23,450 nucleotides of DNA. Origin: Planctomycetota bacterium. GTDB taxonomy: Bacteria > Planctomycetota > Planctomycetia > Pirellulales > Pirellulaceae. The first letter of the stretch is position 1. Each line of letters begins with the position of its first letter. The stretch covers positions 1 through 23,450 of the forward strand of contig JAJRVM010000137.1 of assembly GCA_024277285.1 (NCBI GenBank), in the 5' to 3' direction. Shown here piece after piece: positions 16,095 to 23,450 of the stretch. The position numbers were made by a program, and so were the translations under genes. A model generated the notes under the pieces. That model did no database searches. It was not told the origin of the DNA and was given only the letters and a program-made list of their open reading frames with translations.

Positions 16095-16464
16095 CGTCCC
16101 CTCTCCTGAATTCGATACGCTCGTCATGTACCTCAAAAACACGGGTCCGAAAAGGCGAGCAGGGGAACGCCGTCTTACGCGGCGTTAGGAGCTCGCTTGC
16201 CAGTCCCTCTCTTCCTTCTATCATACGCACCCCTGACGCGGATGAAGAGTCCCATCTGTGAAATCACCGCGCCGGCGGGCGGCGGATTTCGAGGTAGTGA
16301 TCAGGTTGGTTTGCGCGCCGGTCGCCGTGACAGGTCTCGCAGCGTGGAATAGACTAGTGGGGGTGTGCGTTTTCGCGCGCTTGAGCGAGGCGTTGCCCCC
16401 GGCAAGGTGCGATTCGCCTGTTTGGGGGGTAGTGGACGATCTTGCTCAGTGAAGTTGTTTAAAG
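16095..16464. other. Gene-free interval upstream of the stress-protein gene
   Basis: About 370 bp with no supported gene, between the divergent stress-protein gene and MITE copy B. The only structure seen is the compound hairpin at 16155-16196. The right end (16457-16464, GTTTAAAG) is one target-site copy of the MITE. Confidence 0.5.
16155..16196 (-). promoter_or_regulatory. Compound hairpin upstream of the stress-protein gene
   Basis: An inner perfect stem AACGCCG (16166-16172) and CGGCGTT (16180-16186) with a 7-nt loop is enclosed by an outer perfect stem GCGAGC (16155-16160) and GCTCGC (16191-16196). It starts 61 bp upstream of the usp start and could be a 5' leader structure. It may equally be a dispersed repeat or part of an older gene end. 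Confidence 0.4.
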
Positions 16465-16625
16465 GTATCTGTTTAGCCATCTGAAGTAGGGTGGCTTTTG
16501 GTCGGAAGGCGGGCAACGCGAACTGGATTGGTAAAGCGATTTTGCCAATCTGACCGCTATTGCAATTTGCCAAGCTTTCGCCGCCTACCGACCTCCTCAG
16601 CTGCTTCACTTGGCTAAAGTGTTAC
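16465..16625 (-). mobile_element. 161-bp MITE-like element, copy B
   Basis: Reverse complement of copy A (4866-5026), same length, 5 differences. It is flanked by GTTTAAAG (16457-16464) and GTTTAATG (16626-16633), an 8-bp target duplication with one mismatch, consistent with an older insertion. The central palindrome has one mispair here (TTTACCAATC versus TTTGCCAATC). It ends 66 bp before the chosen start of the response regulator. An open frame crosses it on the minus strand, but copy A has a stop at that place, so it is not a conserved gene. Confidence 0.87.
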
Positions 16626-16691
16626 GTTTAATGAAGGTCCGTTGTGCGCGATTGCCCAGAACTGGCCGAGAACCCATTGGCGGCCCATCTC

Positions 16692-18062
16692 ATGACCACC
16701 GAACCAAGCCGAATTGACCTGTTGCTTGTGGACGACGACGACGAGTTCCGGCAGACGTTAGTATCGCGTTTTTCGCGGCACGGATTTCAGGTGCAGGCTG
16801 CGGCCACTGCTCAGCAGGCGTTGGGAGTGGCGCAGCGGCGGGAATTCGACGTTGCCGTATTCGATATCCGGATGCCGGGTGTTTCTGGATTGCAGTTGCT
16901 GGAACAGTACAAGCAGCATCATGCGGACAGTGAAGTGATCATGTTGACGGGGCAGGGGACGATTGAAACGGCGGTCGAGGCGATGAAGCTTGGGGCTTAC
17001 GATTATCTGACCAAGCCGTTTCCGATGAAGGAGCTAGAGTCCTTAATTGAAAAGGCATATGAGCGGCGGCGGCTGAAGAAGGAGAACGTGCAATTGCGAA
17101 CGCTGCTGCGACGTAGTGTGCCGAACGATGTCATGATCGGGCAAGCGCCGGCGATGCAAGAGGTTTTTCGTCTCATTGAACGTGCAGGTCCAAGTGACAA
17201 GGCGATCCTGATTCAAGGCGAGAGTGGGACGGGCAAGGAGTTGGTCGCTCGGGCGCTGCATCGCTACAGTAAGCGGTCTGAGAAGCCGATGGTGGCGATC
17301 AACTGTGCGGCGTTGCCCGAGTCGTTGCTGGAGAGCGAGTTGTTTGGCCATGAACGGGGTGCGTTTTCTGGCGCGATGAGTGCCAAGCAAGGGTTGTTTG
17401 AAGTAGCGGATAGTGGCACGCTTTTCATTGACGAGATTGGTGAGATGCCGGGTGCTGTGCAGGCCAAATTGCTGCGTGTGCTTGAGGACGGTTCGCTTAG
17501 CCGAATTGGTTCGGTCAAGGAACGCCGTGTCGACGTACGCCTGTTGGCGGCCACCAACCGAAATCTCAGTCAGCAGGTTCGGGACGGGTATTTTCGCGAG
17601 GATCTTTACTATCGCATCAATGTCATGTCGCTCGAGTTGCCTCCACTGCGCGATCGTCGAGCGGACATTGAGCTCTTGGTTAAGCATTTCCTGGAGAAGC
17701 GGTGGGAGATCGAGGAGGTGGCCATGCAGATGCTTCAGCGGTATGACTGGCCGGGCAACGTGCGCCAGTTGATCAATGCGGTAGAGCGAGCCAAGATCAT
17801 GGCGGAAGGAAATCTCTTGCGACTTCGAGATTTTCCTCGTGAGACGACGCAGTGCGAGCCGCGCCAGGAAATCTCTGCCACGCTTGCGCGGGACGATTTG
17901 GCGGCAATTGAGCGAGCGAAAGTTGTTGAGGTCTTGCGCCGCGAAGCGGGCAACAAAACGCGCGCCGCGCGCACGCTTGGCATCGACCGTCGAAAACTCT
18001 ATCGGTTGATCGAAAAGTACGGCATCAAGCCAGGCGGTATTGCGAGTGATGCGGCATCCTGA
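16692..18062 (+). CDS. Sigma-54-dependent response regulator, NtrC type
   Basis: Predicted 456-aa regulator. The receiver domain spans about 8-122 with acidic D14-D15, phosphoacceptor D58 (VFDIRMPG), T86 and K108 (TKPF). The AAA+ domain spans about 148-385: Walker A GESGTGKE (176-183), sigma-54 contact loop GAFSGA (223-228, one Thr-to-Ser change from GAFTGA) and Walker B TLFIDE (243-248). A Fis-type helix-turn-helix lies at about 405-445 (NKTRAARTLGIDRRKLYRLI, 421-440). It should activate sigma-54 promoters when phosphorylated. No histidine kinase is adjacent, so it is an orphan here. ATG 16692 is chosen because it directly precedes the receiver fold; GTG 16644 would add 16 residues of no family similarity. 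No clear ribosome site is visible at either. MITE copy B lies just upstream. Confidence 0.95.
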   Translation: MTTEPSRIDLLLVDDDDEFRQTLVSRFSRHGFQVQAAATAQQALGVAQRREFDVAVFDIRMPGVSGLQLLEQYKQHHADSEVIMLTGQGTIETAVEAMKLGAYDYLTKPFPMKELESLIEKAYERRRLKKENVQLRTLLRRSVPNDVMIGQAPAMQEVFRLIERAGPSDKAILIQGESGTGKELVARALHRYSKRSEKPMVAINCAALPESLLESELFGHERGAFSGAMSAKQGLFEVADSGTLFIDEIGEMPGAVQAKLLRVLEDGSLSRIGSVKERRVDVRLLAATNRNLSQQVRDGYFREDLYYRINVMSLELPPLRDRRADIELLVKHFLEKRWEIEEVAMQMLQRYDWPGNVRQLINAVERAKIMAEGNLLRLRDFPRETTQCEPRQEISATLARDDLAAIERAKVVEVLRREAGNKTRAARTLGIDRRKLYRLIEKYGIKPGGIASDAAS

Positions 18063-18109
18063 ACTGGCGATCGCGCGCAGTTGCAGTGGTCAAGTGGCTG
18101 GTGTGAGGC

Positions 18110-18670
18110 TCAAGCCAACCGAGAGATCAGATAGTAGATGCCGCCGATTACCGCTGAGATCACCAGGAAGGAGGCGATGGTCGAGCCCCCGGACAGAAAC
18201 AGGTGCCCCGTTGTGGCAAGGTAAATCAGGTAGGGAGCGGCCAACAGCAGGCTTAGCCATAAGGCCAACAGCAGCACGTAGCGGATGATGTCAGCACGAT
18301 CGCTACGCTCTTGAACGGCATCGATTTCCGCCTTTCGATCGCGTGCCACCTTCTTCGCTTTTACCTTTTTCTTGCCAATCATCGTCAATCGAGAATTGAA
18401 CGAGAGGGCCAGTTTCCGGTTGCAGCCGTGGCAAGTAGTTGGGGGCGGGTCGACCGTGGCACCACAGTAGGGACAGATTCGCTGTGAGCGATTCTCGCCA
18501 ACCGCATCGAGCAAGCCGCTCACTTGACGTGCTGGCACCCACTGCGAGTCATCTTTACGTATGAGCGTATCTTCCTTGACTTTTCCCGAACGGACGCATT
18601 CCATCAGCTGGCCGCTCGTCAGCGGCCCAACGGCGTCATTCATAATCTGATAGTACCACTCGGTCGCCAT
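18110..18670 (-). CDS. GYF-domain, zinc-ribbon membrane protein
   Basis: Predicted 186-aa protein. A GYF_2-type domain (DUF4339) lies at about 4-56, starting EWYYQIMNDAVGPLT and containing the conserved WVPA. It is followed by a four-cysteine zinc ribbon (C66, C69, C80, C83), a Lys-rich stretch (100-113) and two membrane segments at about 130-152 and 163-183. GYF_2 domains are thought to bind proline-rich peptides, and this one would face the cytoplasm with the ribbon. ATG 18670 is chosen because the fold begins there and GAGAAG abuts it; in-frame ATG 18712 would add 14 residues. Convergent with the response regulator, 47 bp apart. Partner and role unknown. Confidence 0.88.
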   Translation of the reverse strand: MATEWYYQIMNDAVGPLTSGQLMECVRSGKVKEDTLIRKDDSQWVPARQVSGLLDAVGENRSQRICPYCGATVDPPPTTCHGCNRKLALSFNSRLTMIGKKKVKAKKVARDRKAEIDAVQERSDRADIIRYVLLLALWLSLLLAAPYLIYLATTGHLFLSGGSTIASFLVISAVIGGIYYLISRLA

Positions 18671-19378
18671 CTTCTCGTACGTCCCACGAGCTGTTTCGGC
18701 ATCAGGTGTCATAAATTCAAAGGGCGGTCGCAAAGTCGGGTTACGAGCAACGTGGCCGCTGCATGGTGACCGAGTCTCATACGCAGGTCGAACAACGACG
18801 GCAGCTCTTGCCTTGCCCGATCATCACGGCTCTGCATATCAGCGTCCCGAAACAAGCGTTCAACAAGGCCGTGCTGTGCAAGGACCGTGCCGTGCTGACG
18901 AGGCTGCGTTGCCAGACACATGCCATGCGGGTTCCTATTCTTGCTTGCAGTTGCTTCCATGGCAAGCACTTTGAACGAGTCCTTGTTCGCTCGACGTGCC
19001 ATGGGCACGGTTCGAGCGTTTCACGAACGCGACGGCAGAGCCTGTTTCCTGCCCCCATTGTACGATCAGCTCGTCTACTATGCTAATCGGAAAATCATGG
19101 CCTGTTTCCCTGAATTCCAGTGTCCATGCCCGTTTCGCAGTGCAAGGATACCCGTTATTCCAATGTCACCGGTCATTCGGGCACTCGTGAGGCCAGAAAC
19201 CGCTCCGTCGTGCGCCTTTTCTCTGCCCATCGGTAGCGGTTCGCGGCCAAGGGCCGGGAACAGGGCTTGCGTTCTTAATCTGTAACCGTTCACGCGGTTC
19301 AAGCCACAACCGACTCGTCACGCCGACTGCGGAGCCATTACCCAGCTTTAAGTGGCAATCCCGTTTCGGATTGCAGCG
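18671..19378. other. Gene-free interval between GYF protein and beta-CASP gene
   Basis: About 700 bp. Open frames of about 100 codons exist on both strands but are Cys/Arg-rich with no family pattern and no ribosome site, so I leave them out. An AACCGTTCACGCGGTT palindrome at about 19284-19299 resembles the sigma-leader motif at 10363. It may hold degraded coding sequence, but I cannot identify any. Confidence 0.5.
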
Positions 19379-20785
19379 TTAGCGAGTTGTCAATGTCACG
19401 GTTTCGCCGTATTGAGGAATGGAAACGGGCCAACCGAGTTCTTGCTTAATCAAGTCACCAAACTTTTGTGACGCGGTCAAGTCACCATGGGTCAGAAAAA
19501 TTCGTTGGGGAGGGCGTTTCAAGTTGCCGATCCACCGGCGCAGCGCCTGGCGATCAGCATGTCCCGAGAACCCGTCAATGCGTTGGATGTGTGCCTTGAC
19601 TTTCCATTGGCGGCCATGGATGCGTACCAGAGGATTGCCTTCGACGATTTGTCTGCCGAGTGTTCCTGCAGCCTGATAGCCAACGAACAGGACCGTGGAC
19701 TCGGCACGACCGATATTGTTCCGCAGGTGGTGCTTAATCCGCCCGGCGGTGCACATGCCTGAGGTGGACATGATGATGCACGGTTTCTTGTGCTGGTTAA
19801 TCGCTTTTGATTCGTCCACCGTGCGCACCATGTTCAGGCCGGGGAAGCGGAGCGGTGATTCGCTGGCCATGATCAGTTTCCATGTTTCCTGGTCGAAGCA
19901 CTCGCGGTAGTGGCGAAACACTTCCGTGACATCGACCGCCATGGGGCTATCGAGAAAGACCTCCAGGTAGGGGATGCGGTCTGCATGTGCCAAGCGACTG
20001 ATATAGTAGATTACTTCCTGGGCGCGTTCGACCGCTAACGTGGGGATCAGGACGTTGCCGCCCCGTTTGACGGTCTCGCTGATGACCCGTTCCAATGCCA
20101 GTTCGATGTCGTCATTCACCGGATGATCGCGATCGCCGTAAGTCGTCTCCATGACCACATAGTCGGCTTCGTCGAACAACGTGGGGTCGCGGATAATGGG
20201 TTTGTCCCATTGGCCGATATCGCCGGAGAAGATTATTTTCGTGTTCCCTTCCGGCAGATGCACGTTAAACTCGAGCATCGCGGAGCCGAGGATATGGCCC
20301 GCTTCGCGGAATGTGACGTTGACGGCATCGCCGATCGGTATGGACTTGTTGTATGGACTCCCATTTAGCAATGGGATTGTTGCGCTAACGGCGTCTTCGG
20401 TGTAAAGAGGCACGACCGGGTGTTTGACGCGGCGCCGTTCCTTCTCGTGTCGTCGCCGCTTGTACTTGGCGTCTTCCGTTTGAATCCTGGCCGAGTCACG
20501 CAGGAGGATTTCAGCTAACTCAACGCTCGGGCGGGTGCAATAGATGGGCCCTGTGAACCCTTCTTGGACCAGTCGTGGAATCAAGCCACTGTGATCGATG
20601 TGGACATGGGTCAGTACCAGGGCGTCGATCTTGGCGGGGGGGATCGGACATGATTCCCAGTTACGGTCCAGATAGGGGCGCTCTTGAACCATTCCGCAAT
20701 CGACCATGATCCGGGTCTTACCAATCTCCAGGCAGTAGCGTGATCCGGTAACTTGGCGATTGGCTCCCAGAAAATGTAGCCTCAT
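19379..20785 (-). CDS. Metallo-beta-lactamase/beta-CASP RNA-processing hydrolase
   Basis: Predicted 468-aa beta-CASP family nuclease related to CPSF73 and bacterial homologues such as the Thermus enzyme. The metal site is complete: HVHIDH (60-65), H164 (EAGHILGSA), D189 (FSGDI) and the late histidines H409 (GFSGHAD) and H433 (LTHGD). The beta-CASP insert includes VMETTYGDRDHP (211-222) and NVLIPTLAVERAQE (244-257). Expected role is two-zinc endo- or exoribonuclease in the cytoplasm; the substrate is not known. ATG 20785 is chosen because MRLHFLGANRQVTGS is the normal family start; 12 further residues upstream are open but unlike the family. It lies 224 bp downstream of the diguanylate cyclase gene on the same strand. 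Confidence 0.95.
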   Translation of the reverse strand: MRLHFLGANRQVTGSRYCLEIGKTRIMVDCGMVQERPYLDRNWESCPIPPAKIDALVLTHVHIDHSGLIPRLVQEGFTGPIYCTRPSVELAEILLRDSARIQTEDAKYKRRRHEKERRRVKHPVVPLYTEDAVSATIPLLNGSPYNKSIPIGDAVNVTFREAGHILGSAMLEFNVHLPEGNTKIIFSGDIGQWDKPIIRDPTLFDEADYVVMETTYGDRDHPVNDDIELALERVISETVKRGGNVLIPTLAVERAQEVIYYISRLAHADRIPYLEVFLDSPMAVDVTEVFRHYRECFDQETWKLIMASESPLRFPGLNMVRTVDESKAINQHKKPCIIMSTSGMCTAGRIKHHLRNNIGRAESTVLFVGYQAAGTLGRQIVEGNPLVRIHGRQWKVKAHIQRIDGFSGHADRQALRRWIGNLKRPPQRIFLTHGDLTASQKFGDLIKQELGWPVSIPQYGETVTLTTR

Positions 20786-21009
20786 GGTCCGTTTCTCCCG
20801 TGCGTCCTGTGTGGATTGCAAGCGATAATGTCAATGGCACCGATTTGAAACCGCAGGTCTCACAACCAGTGCTTCAAGGCGGTCAGTTTATCGAACTGGC
20901 GCGTCGCTGGCGACTGTTTTGTAACGTGTTCCGCGAGAAAAGCGCGCCGGCGGCCGTTCACGGAGGGAAGGTCATGAGCGGTATCGGCCAAATGGGAATT
21001 AACGCGGTT
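20786..21009. other. Non-coding spacer upstream of beta-CASP gene
   Basis: 224 bp with no gene or clear repeat. The gap is long enough to carry a separate promoter for the beta-CASP gene, so joint transcription with the diguanylate cyclase gene is uncertain. Confidence 0.45.
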
Positions 21010-22464
21010 CTAAGTGAGAACGCTGACGCTGCCGACACCCACCAAATGGAAATCGAGTCCATCGTCGATATAGGTGCAATCTTGGCCATGCATGCGGGCG
21101 ACGGTCAACGAGTCGCGCACGCGTTCGATCAACAGGTCCTCGTCTTCTTCTTCCTGGGCTTCGGCCACGCCGATGCTGACGGTGAAATGGCGCAGGTCAT
21201 AGCGTTTTGGCAGTTCGCATCGTGCGGCAGTGGCGCGCAGTCGTTCGGCGACATTCACAGCTCCGTGAAACGTCGTGCCGGGTAACAATAGTGACAAGGC
21301 TTCGCCTTCAAAGCGAGCGGCGTGATCGATTTCGCGCATCGAGGCCTTCAGCGTCAAGGTCAATGCACGCAACATCGCGTCGCAGTTTTCGTCGCCCTGA
21401 CGTTGCCGGACAGTCTCCAAGTTGTCAATTTGCACGAACAGCACGCAGAGCGGTGTTCCGCCACTGCGCCAATCGGAGAGTCGGCGTCGCAGGTTGGACG
21501 AAAAGACCTCGGGCGACGATATTCCAACATCGTAGGCCGGTGGAGCGGGCTGTTCGCGAATCGTTTTCGGAGTGACTCGATCACGGCGATCGAGCAGCAT
21601 GATCTTCGAGCCGTCGTGGAAATGGGTGCAGTCGCGCCCCAATTCCTTCGATGCGTATAATGCTTCGTCGGCGCGGCCAATCAATGCGGCGGCCGTTTCA
21701 CCTGATCTGAATTCGGCGACTCCCGCACTCGCGGTTACGTGCAGCTCCAGGCCGTCGCTTCGATAGATTTCTTCGCCGATACCGTGTCGGGCTCGTTCAA
21801 TGATCACGTCGACTTCATCGATCGTGGCATTCGAGAAGATGACGGCAAATTCTTCGCCACCATAGCGTGCCACGACGTGGTCATCCGGAATCTGCTCACG
21901 CAGAACGCGGCCAATGCCGTGCAATACTTCGTCACCTGCTTGGTGCCCGTAGGTGTCATTGAGAGCCTTGAAGTGGTCAACGTCGATCATCATGACCAGA
22001 GTGGGAGTTACATGGTCGATTGACGCGCGGTAGGCGCGTTTCAGCTCCCGATCAAACGCGCGTCGATTCGCCAAATTCGTCAACGCATCGGTGTGGGCCT
22101 CGACCGAGTGATTGATGATCTGCCGGGCCTGATCCTCCAGCTTCTCTTCGGCCGAGTTGAGCTGCTGCTGCATGCGCTCATTGGACTGGATCAGCTTGTT
22201 GACCACTTGCAGGACGGCGGTCGGTTGCTGCTCTTCCGTTGCCGTCAGCTCATCGCTGATCCGCCCCATCATCGCTTTGTGTTTGTCGACATCCGACGCG
22301 ACATTGTGCGTCAATTCGCGAAGGCGGTCGAGTACTTCACGAGTGCGCGCAGCATCCGCCGCCTGAGTTCGGATGCGCAGGTAACGTGGGTCGGAACCGC
22401 GTAACCACCATCCGCACCCAATGCCGATCAGTACGGCCGTGCAGACGACGAAGAGGTGAAACAT
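21010..22464 (-). CDS. Membrane diguanylate cyclase with a second, degenerate GGDEF domain
   Basis: Predicted 484-aa protein. One membrane segment lies at about 3-21, then a helical, probably coiled-coil region (about 35-120). The first GGDEF domain (about 122-285) has DALTNLANRRAFD (126-138), DVDHFKALNDTYGHQAGD (161-178) and active GGEEF (202-206), so it should make cyclic di-GMP. The usual inhibitory RxxD site just before GGEEF is absent (residues 193-196 are PDDH). The second domain (about 308-470) keeps the fold (VLFVQIDNLE, TVSIGVAEA) but its signature reads EGEAL (385-389) and is probably inactive. ATG 22464 gives the membrane start. It is the most upstream of the minus-strand genes here. 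Confidence 0.94.
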   Translation of the reverse strand: MFHLFVVCTAVLIGIGCGWWLRGSDPRYLRIRTQAADAARTREVLDRLRELTHNVASDVDKHKAMMGRISDELTATEEQQPTAVLQVVNKLIQSNERMQQQLNSAEEKLEDQARQIINHSVEAHTDALTNLANRRAFDRELKRAYRASIDHVTPTLVMMIDVDHFKALNDTYGHQAGDEVLHGIGRVLREQIPDDHVVARYGGEEFAVIFSNATIDEVDVIIERARHGIGEEIYRSDGLELHVTASAGVAEFRSGETAAALIGRADEALYASKELGRDCTHFHDGSKIMLLDRRDRVTPKTIREQPAPPAYDVGISSPEVFSSNLRRRLSDWRSGGTPLCVLFVQIDNLETVRQRQGDENCDAMLRALTLTLKASMREIDHAARFEGEALSLLLPGTTFHGAVNVAERLRATAARCELPKRYDLRHFTVSIGVAEAQEEEDEDLLIERVRDSLTVARMHGQDCTYIDDGLDFHLVGVGSVSVLT

Positions 22465-23055
22465 CGTGGTAAAAGTCCCTGTATCCGCGTCGGACGCGGC
22501 CAATGCGACAAGCTTTCCTAACCGCCTGAATGGCGCTCGGACGGCACGGTTGTCAATCCGCGCGGCGTGTCTTTCGAGTCAGTGACAAGTGGTGAGCGCC
22601 TTGGCCAAGGTGATCTGTGACGTTGGAAAAGCACGTTTCCAAACCACCGCGCGGCCGCACCGCGTCGTTGCAAGCGGACGTCAATCGACCTCCATCGTCC
22701 GTCGCTCACGCGGTTTCCGTTTTTCTGATTTGCGTTGCACAGCGCTGCTGATTTGCGTTGCACAGCGTGCACAAACCCGTTGGGCTTCAACTTGGTGGTA
22801 AGAGAAACTCTATAACCATGTAGGTTGCCACGGGGGGTAAGTCAAAGGTGTGAGGGCAAAACGTTGGCTGTTTTTGCGGAGGTCGTCGGACGTGACGAAA
22901 GGCCTGCCGTCGGCGTCGTGCCGATATGGCCCAATACGCGTGACTTGTGACAAACGATGCCCAAAGAGTGTGGCGGAAACGCCTCATGTTGCCCGCCGGC
23001 AACAAGTCTGTTTATCGTGAGGCGTCACTCTGCGTTGGTGGAACCGTCGGTTCTA
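22465..23055. other. Gene-free interval upstream of the diguanylate cyclase
   Basis: About 590 bp without a supported gene. Open frames of up to 90 codons are present with no family pattern. It includes the 20-bp direct repeat at 22725-22767 and leads into two dispersed repeats. A promoter for the cyclase should lie near its left edge, but I cannot identify it. Confidence 0.5.
22725..22767. repeat. 20-bp direct repeat, period 23
   Basis: CTGATTTGCGTTGCACAGCG occurs at 22725-22744 and 22748-22767, identical, with a 3-bp spacer. It could be slippage or a paired protein-binding site 260-300 bp upstream of the cyclase start. Confidence 0.85.
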
Positions 23056-23132
23056 GAACCTGTCACAAAACTACCAGCGGCGTTGCCAATACCGAGAACT
23101 TCTGCACCTTGAACAGGTTGTGTGACAGGTCC
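23056..23132. repeat. Hairpin repeat family P, copy 2
   Basis: GAACCTGTCA (23056-23065) and TGACAGGTCC (23123-23132) form the same stem as copy 1 with one wobble pair and a 57-bp loop. CACAAAAC and ATACCGAG are shared with copy 1 at 2295-2372 at matching positions. It sits about 40 bp before an R repeat. Confidence 0.75.
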
Positions 23133-23169
23133 TTAGCTCAATGGCGGACGTGACGCTTTTTGGCCCGAG

Positions 23170-23450
23170 CTTTCGCTCGATTAGCTCGAAGCATGGCAAA
23201 CGGTCACCTGATCGGAAGACGTTCCACCGCGCGCTGTTTTTTGCCCGTAATCTTCTTTGCCCTTCTCTCCCGTTGCGCTCATGGACGACGCGTCTGGTGG
23301 TGCTCCTTGGAGGGCAAAGAAGATGATGGGCAAAAAAGAACAGAACGGTCCATGTCCTTCTTGCCCGTGCATTGCTGCCCTCGGCTGCTAGCTGCTTGCG
23401 CGCGGCACCTCATCGGCCCTCTACGCGCAGAACAAAGACGGGATCAACAA
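23170..23450 (+). repeat. Palindromic repeat family R, copy 3 (runs off the window)
   Basis: About 280 bp, an inverted copy of 13131-13411 at roughly 95% identity, continuing past the end of the window. The arms 23237-23262 and 23312-23337 (26 nt each) pair at 24 positions, with one G-T wobble and one mismatch. Compared with copy 2, one stem pair changes from C-G to T-A on both sides. Short open frames in it are not genes. Confidence 0.88.

Noticed and set aside
16301..16609. Open frame across MITE copy B
   Set aside because: Copy A has a stop at the matching codon and the frame runs into unrelated flanking DNA, so it is not a conserved gene.
18734..19302. Open frames of 70-120 codons between the GYF and beta-CASP genes
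   Set aside because: They overlap on both strands, are Cys/Arg-rich, and have no domain pattern or ribosome site.
22518..22790. 90-codon minus-strand open frame upstream of the cyclase
   Set aside because: No ribosome site or recognisable pattern, and it contains the direct repeat in a low-information context.

Overview
The window looks like a chromosomal stretch of a planctomycete, most like the Pirellulaceae. This is inferred from gene content and not from a marker gene. Clues are two ECF-type sigma factors each next to a Ser/Thr kinase, a kinase fused to TPR repeats, a secreted sugar dehydrogenase beside a secreted TIM-barrel isomerase, a GYF-domain membrane protein, long gaps between genes and many small palindromic repeats. 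I see no tRNA, rRNA, CRISPR array, phage genes or full-length transposase.

Layout. 31-2959 (minus): sigma factor followed by a TPR Ser/Thr kinase, with a hairpin repeat between them. 3744-6010 (plus): ABC-2 type exporter, ATPase then permease, split by a 161-bp MITE-like element. 6540-7733 (plus): an unrecognised acidic protein. 7927-14663: five minus-strand genes; read in transcription order they are a PAP2-like phosphatase, a sugar isomerase, a sugar dehydrogenase, a sigma factor and a kinase with six membrane segments. 14965-16094: a secreted unknown protein and a universal stress protein, convergent and sharing the bases of their stop codons. 16692-18062 (plus): an NtrC-type response regulator, preceded by a second copy of the MITE. 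18110-22464 (minus): GYF/zinc-ribbon membrane protein, beta-CASP metallo-hydrolase and a double-GGDEF protein. 22465-23450: no gene, but two repeat families side by side.

Functional theme. Much of the window is signalling: two sigma/kinase pairs, a sigma-54 activator, a diguanylate cyclase, a UspA-type protein and a GYF adaptor. A small export and secreted-carbohydrate module sits among them. I did not find an obvious new multi-gene system.

The most notable signal is the repeat landscape. Two 161-bp elements share terminal inverted repeats and have 8-bp target duplications. One of them is inserted exactly at the start of the permease gene. A ~280-bp palindromic repeat is present twice in inverted orientation plus one decayed core, with a compensatory base-pair change in its stem. 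A second hairpin family (10-bp stem, ~58-nt loop) occurs twice. These are direct readings of the sequence; their mobility and roles are inference.
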